Position numbers and translations under genes: made by a program. The notes under the pieces were generated by a model. The model had not been told where the DNA came from. It searched no databases and worked only from the letters and a program-made list of their open reading frames with translations. 25,852 nt of DNA from Phelpsiimicrobium sp043802125 (GTDB lineage Bacteria; Omnitrophota; Gorgyraeia; Velamenicoccales; Velamenicoccaceae), in NCBI GenBank assembly GCA_043802125.1, contig JAZDLG010000064.1:1-25852 (forward strand), read 5' to 3'. Below, in pieces: positions 21,840-25,852 of this stretch. Within the stretch, counting starts at the first letter, position 1. Each line of letters opens with the position of its first letter.

Positions 21840-23042
21840 CTATGCGAGGATCTCTGAAACTACTCCTGCGCCGACCGTGTGTCCGCCTTCACGGATAGCA
21901 AAACGCAGCTCTTTCTCCATGGCTATAGGCATGATCAATTCAGCCTCGATCATGATATTATCTCCCGGCATGATCATCTCAACGCCCTCGGGCAGTTTGA
22001 CGTTGCCCGTAACATCAGTCGTCCTAAAATAAAACTGAGGCCTGTAACCCGAAAAGAACGGCGTATGACGGCCGCCTTCTTCTTTGGTCAAAATATAGAC
22101 CTGGGCTTTAAACTTAGTATGCGGTGTTATGGAACCTGTAGCAGCTAACACCATGCCCCTTTGCAAAGAATCTTTATCTACGCCTCTGAGCAAAAGGCCC
22201 ACGTTATCGCCTGCCTGGCCGTCGTCTAAGAGTTTCCTGAACATTTCTATTCCGGTTACAACGGTCTTGCCGACCTCGTTCTTCATGCCGACGATATCCA
22301 CGTTATCGTTGATCTTGACCTTGCCGCGCTCTATTCTGCCGGTACCTACCGTACCGCGGCCTGAAATAGTAAAAACGTCTTCCACTGCCATAAGGAACGG
22401 TTTATCCAATTCTCTTTTAGGCATAGGTATGAACTCATCAACAGCTTTCATCAACTCGTGTATAGGGCCGCACTTTGCGCACTCAGGTTTAGCGCAGAGG
22501 CAGGAAAGAGCTTCGGTCGCGCTTCCTTTGACAATAGGGATCTTGTCTCCCGGGAAATTATATTTCGTCAAAAGATCCCTGACTTCCATCTCAACAAGCT
22601 CTATAAGCTCTTTATCCTGCACCATGTCTATTTTATTCAAGAATACGACTACGGACGGAACGTTCACCTGCCTGGCCAAAAGTATATGTTCTCTGGTCTG
22701 CGGCATGGGGCCGTCGGCGGCTGAAACTACGAGTATGGCTCCGTCCATTTGCGCCGCGCCCGTGATCATGTTTTTAATATAGTCTGCGTGGCCCGGGCAG
22801 TCTATGTGCGCATAGTGCCTTATGCCGGTCTGATATTCAACGTGTGAAATATTGATCGTAACGCCCCTCTCCCTCTCTTCGGGCGCGTTATCAATAGAAG
22901 CGTAACTTCTGGCCTCAGCTAAACCAGCCTTTGCTAAAACAGACGTGATGGCAGACGTTAAACTTGTCTTGCCATGATCTACATGCCCGATGGTGCCGAT
23001 ATTGACGTGCGGTTTAGTCCTTACGAACTTTTCTTTAGACAT
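21840..23042 (-). CDS. tuf: Elongation factor Tu
   Basis: EF-Tu brings aminoacyl-tRNA to the ribosome as a GTPase. The 400 aa hold GHVDHGKT (19-26), the switch region around DNAPEERERGVTI (51-63), DCPGHADY (81-88), NKID (136-139) and GSA (173-175). Domains 2 and 3 are complete to GAGVVSEILA. An oddity is the loop after GSATEAL, which carries four cysteines (Cys181, 183, 188, 191) in a CxC-x4-CxxC layout just before HELMKAVDEFIP; E. coli EF-Tu has none there. The gene is 16 bases after fusA. Confidence 0.98.
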   Translation of the reverse strand: MSKEKFVRTKPHVNIGTIGHVDHGKTSLTSAITSVLAKAGLAEARSYASIDNAPEERERGVTINISHVEYQTGIRHYAHIDCPGHADYIKNMITGAAQMDGAILVVSAADGPMPQTREHILLARQVNVPSVVVFLNKIDMVQDKELIELVEMEVRDLLTKYNFPGDKIPIVKGSATEALSCLCAKPECAKCGPIHELMKAVDEFIPMPKRELDKPFLMAVEDVFTISGRGTVGTGRIERGKVKINDNVDIVGMKNEVGKTVVTGIEMFRKLLDDGQAGDNVGLLLRGVDKDSLQRGMVLAATGSITPHTKFKAQVYILTKEEGGRHTPFFSGYRPQFYFRTTDVTGNVKLPEGVEMIMPGDNIMIEAELIMPIAMEKELRFAIREGGHTVGAGVVSEILA

Positions 23043-23058
23043 GATCCACCTCCATGGG

Positions 23059-25131
23059 TTATTTTAATCCCAATACTTTGTTGGATATATCTCTAGGCAC
23101 CTCTTGATAACAAAAGGGCTCCATAGTGAAAGATGCTCTTCCTTGTGTTAAAGACCGTACTATATTAGCATAATCAAAAACTTCTGCAAGCGGAACATGT
23201 CCGCGCAGGACCCTGACGTTGCCTCTCTGGCCCATGGCAATAAGCTTGCCTCTGCGTGAGTTAAAATCGCCGATAACCGTGCCCATGAAATCTTCAGGCA
23301 CTACTATCTCAATATCCATAATGGGTTCAAGCAGGAATGAAATACCGCGGCGTAAGCCTTCCGTAAAAGCCTGGGACGCAGCCATCTGAAACGCTATCTC
23401 CGACGAATCTACTTCGTGGTATGAACCATCTACTAATGTCACCGCTACATCCGTGACCGGATAACTTCCCAGAACACCGCTCTTTGCCGCCATGATTATG
23501 CCGTTCTTAACAGATGGAATATATTCTCTTGGTATAACGCCGCCTTTCAAAGTCTCTTCAAACGTTATGCCCGTGCCCGGGACTTCCTGGGGTTCTATCA
23601 CCAGGACAACGTGGCCATACTGGCCGCGGCCGCCTGACTGCTGAATAAATTTGCCCGTGATGTTAACCTTATTGCGTATGGATTCCCTATAAGCGACCTG
23701 CGGCCTGCCGACCTTCGCTTCAACGTTGAATTCGCGCAATATGCGGTCCACAGCGATCTCAAGATGGAGTTGGCCCATTCCTGAAATAATAGTCTGCGCT
23801 GTCTCGGTATTGTAAGTCACCTTAAATGTTGGGTCCTCATCACGCAGCTTCCTCAACGCGAAAGCCAGCTTTTCCTGGTCAGCTTTTGATTTAGTTTCTA
23901 TGGCAAGATCTACTACGGGTTCCGGAAACTTAATAGCCTCTAAAACTATCGGCGCGTCCGCGTGGCATAGCGTATCTCCCGTATTGGTCTCTTTTAAACC
24001 TACAAAAGCCACGATATCGCCGCAAAAAGCCTCTTCAACCAACTCCTGTTTATTCGCGTGCATACGCACTATTTTTGAGACTCTCTCATCTTCGCGTTTC
24101 GTAGAATTATATATGTTCTCACCGGCGGATATCTTCCCCGAATAGATCCTGACAAAATTCAGGCGCCCCACGTAAGGATCGCTCATGACCTTGAAACAAA
24201 AACCGCAGAACGGTGCGTCTTCGGAGACCTGCCTCTCTTCGTATTCACCTGTCTCGGGCTCAAAACCCTTGATAGCAGGCAGATCTTTAGGCGCAGGTAG
24301 ATAATCACATATAGCGTCTAGAACCAACTGAATACCTTTGTTCTTTAACGAAGAACCGCATAATACGGGCACGAACTTATTAGCAACAACACCCTCGCGG
24401 ATGGCCTTCTTTAATTCATCTTTTGAAATGGGCTGATTATGGATATATAGGTCCATGATATGGTCGCTGCCTTCGGCAACGCGTTCAATAAGATTATGAT
24501 GGTACTTCTTTAATTTTTCTTTATATTCCTCGGGAACAGGCTTGGTCTCCATCTCTTGCCCCTTTTCGTCTTTAGGAATAAGCAGGACGTCTTCAATGAT
24601 GTCAATTACACCCGCAAAATTTTCTTCGCTGCCATATGGTATCTGGATAGCCGCGGCGTTTGTGCCCAGCTTTTTATGGATCTCGTCAATACACTTGTCA
24701 AAATCAGCGCCAACGCGATCCATCTTATTGACAAAAGCTATCCTGGGCACGTGATACTTGTCCGCCTGGCGCCAGACCGTCTCTGACTGAGGCTGGACCG
24801 CGGCCACCGCGCAAAAAACAACGACAGCGCCGTCCAAAACCTTAAGCGACCTCTCCACCTCAACGGTAAAATCCACGTGTCCGGGCGTGTCTATGATATT
24901 TATCTGCACATCCCTCCAGAAACATGTGGTGCTTGCCGACGTGATGGTGATACCGCGCTCCTGCTCCTGCACCATCCAGTCCATCGTCGCCGTCCCGCCA
25001 TGGACCTCGCCGATCTTGTAGATCTTCTTAGTGTAAAAAAGCATGCGCTCCGTAGTCGTCGTCTTACCGGCGTCTATATGCGCTATGATCCCGATATTCC
25101 GTAATTTATCCAGTTCTATACCTTGTGCCAT
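23059..25131 (-). CDS. fusA: Elongation factor G
   Basis: EF-G drives translocation. The full-length protein (690 or 693 aa) shows NIGIIAHIDAGKTTTTERMLFYT at the start, MDWMVQEQERGITITSA, DTPGHVDF, NKMDR, and the domain IV segment GRGQYGHVVLVIEP. The in-frame ATG at 25140 sits almost on top of the TAGGA ribosome binding site, so I prefer the ATG at 25131, ten bases downstream of it, giving MAQGIELDKLRN. The gene follows rpsG by a few bases. Confidence 0.97.
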   Translation of the reverse strand: MAQGIELDKLRNIGIIAHIDAGKTTTTERMLFYTKKIYKIGEVHGGTATMDWMVQEQERGITITSASTTCFWRDVQINIIDTPGHVDFTVEVERSLKVLDGAVVVFCAVAAVQPQSETVWRQADKYHVPRIAFVNKMDRVGADFDKCIDEIHKKLGTNAAAIQIPYGSEENFAGVIDIIEDVLLIPKDEKGQEMETKPVPEEYKEKLKKYHHNLIERVAEGSDHIMDLYIHNQPISKDELKKAIREGVVANKFVPVLCGSSLKNKGIQLVLDAICDYLPAPKDLPAIKGFEPETGEYEERQVSEDAPFCGFCFKVMSDPYVGRLNFVRIYSGKISAGENIYNSTKREDERVSKIVRMHANKQELVEEAFCGDIVAFVGLKETNTGDTLCHADAPIVLEAIKFPEPVVDLAIETKSKADQEKLAFALRKLRDEDPTFKVTYNTETAQTIISGMGQLHLEIAVDRILREFNVEAKVGRPQVAYRESIRNKVNITGKFIQQSGGRGQYGHVVLVIEPQEVPGTGITFEETLKGGVIPREYIPSVKNGIIMAAKSGVLGSYPVTDVAVTLVDGSYHEVDSSEIAFQMAASQAFTEGLRRGISFLLEPIMDIEIVVPEDFMGTVIGDFNSRRGKLIAMGQRGNVRVLRGHVPLAEVFDYANIVRSLTQGRASFTMEPFCYQEVPRDISNKVLGLK

Positions 25132-25143
25132 ATTCAACATATC

Positions 25144-25614
25144 CTACCATCTAAAATGAGCAAAAGCCTTGTTAGCCTCAGCCATTTTGTGTGTGTCGTC
25201 CCTCTTCTTTATCGCGGCGCCCTCGCCTTTAAAACCTGCCAATATCTCATCGGCCAGCCGTTCCTGCATGGGTTTTCCTTTTTTACCTCTTGAAAAATCT
25301 TTAAGCCAGCGCAACGCCAAAGAGATACCCCTCTCTTGATTTACTTCAATAGGCACCTGATAAGTGGCGCCTCCGACGCGGCGGGGCTTTACTTCCAGCC
25401 GCGGCCTGATATTCTCAAGCGATTTATTAAAAACTGTAAGAGGGTCTTCTTCACCTGTCTTCTGTTTAATAATATCAAAAGCTCCGTATACGATACTTTC
25501 TGCCAGTGATTTTTTGCCTTTTATCATGATGATATTGATAAACTTGGCCACGATCTTGCTGGAGTATTTTGGGTCAGCTACGATCTGTCTTTTAACCGCT
25601 TGTCTTCGTCTCAT
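25144..25614 (-). CDS. rpsG: 30S ribosomal protein S7
   Basis: S7 starts assembly of the 16S 3' domain. The 156 aa include FINIIMIKGKKSLAESIVYGAFDIIKQKTGE, RRVGGATYQVPIEVNQERGISLALRWL and the end ANKAFAHFRW. Its ATG overlaps the rpsL stop (ATGA), so the S7 operator known from the E. coli rpsL-rpsG spacer cannot be present in that form. Confidence 0.98.
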   Translation of the reverse strand: MRRRQAVKRQIVADPKYSSKIVAKFINIIMIKGKKSLAESIVYGAFDIIKQKTGEEDPLTVFNKSLENIRPRLEVKPRRVGGATYQVPIEVNQERGISLALRWLKDFSRGKKGKPMQERLADEILAGFKGEGAAIKKRDDTHKMAEANKAFAHFRW

Positions 25615-25852
25615 GGTTTTTTCCCTGCCTTTGGTTTCTTAGCTCCGTATTTTGAGCGAGATCTTCTTCTATTAGCGACACCCGAGGTATCCAAAGTGCC
25701 CCTGACAATATGATAACGCACACCGGGCAGGTCCTTGACTCTTCCGCCTCTTACCAGCACGATAGAATGTTCCTGAAGGTTATGCCCTTCGCCCGGGATA
25801 TAAGCAGTGACTTCAATACCCGTGGTCAACCTTACCCTGGCTATCTTGCGCA
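25611..25852 (-). CDS. rpsL: 30S ribosomal protein S12 (5' end cut by window)
   Basis: S12 is the decoding-centre protein. Only the last 80 or so codons are here, running on past the window edge. KIARVRLTTGIEVTAYIPGEGHNLQEHSIVLVRGGRVKDLPGVRYHIVRGTLD is near-invariant in S12, and PGVRYH holds the segment linked to streptomycin response. It ends with a basic KYGAKKPKAGKKP tail. Confidence 0.97.
   Translation of the reverse strand, partial: RKIARVRLTTGIEVTAYIPGEGHNLQEHSIVLVRGGRVKDLPGVRYHIVRGTLDTSGVANRRRSRSKYGAKKPKAGKKP

Overview
The window is a single block of bacterial genes, all transcribed from the minus strand (right to left). It is a fused str-S10-spc-alpha ribosomal-protein cluster followed by a metabolic tail. 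No gene is supported on the plus strand, and I see no tRNA, rRNA, CRISPR array or transposase. The organism is a bacterium with moderate GC. The cluster lacks rpmD (L30), the zinc-binding forms of S4, S14, L24 and L36 are all used, and a PilT-type ATPase is embedded in a LeuC/LeuD-type operon. This fits an uncultivated lineage, and candidate phylum Omnitrophota (PVC group) is my best guess. That placement rests on general impression, not on a phylogeny.

Region 1 (25852 to 21840) is the str part: rpsL (cut by the window edge), rpsG, fusA, tuf. Region 2 (21821 to 13397) is the S10 and spc parts: rpsJ, rplC, rplD, rplW, rplB, rpsS, rplV, rpsC, rplP, rpmC, rpsQ, rplN, rplX, rplE, rpsN, rpsH, rplF, rplR, rpsE, rplO. 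Region 3 (12942 to 6580) holds secY, adk, map, infA, rpmJ, rpsM, rpsK, rpsD, rpoA, rplQ. Genes are mostly separated by 0-30 bases or overlap. Only three spacers are long: rpsD-rpoA, rpsM-rpsK and rpsS-rplV. All three hold palindromes, and three of these palindromes share one nested architecture and a length of 57-58 bases.

Region 4 (6567 to 1) is the metabolic tail: a class I aspartate-type aminotransferase, an ankyrin-repeat gene, an aconitase-superfamily large subunit (LeuC type), a PilT-like ATPase, the matching small subunit (LeuD type), and the first 326 codons of an isocitrate/isopropylmalate dehydrogenase. The dehydrogenase has isocitrate-type substrate residues. The LeuCD pair may therefore act as an aconitase-like enzyme feeding 2-oxoglutarate, which the aminotransferase also uses, rather than making leucine.

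The most unusual feature is at 3669-5361. The first 46 codons of leuC occur twice as a 139-base direct repeat with one silent difference, flanking a 1415-base insert that is almost exactly one gene. That gene encodes an exported ankyrin-repeat protein with its own ribosome binding site. The insertion leaves leuC complete and puts the new gene behind, and in frame with, a second leuC start. It reads as a gene insertion that rebuilds its target, or possibly as an assembly chimera.
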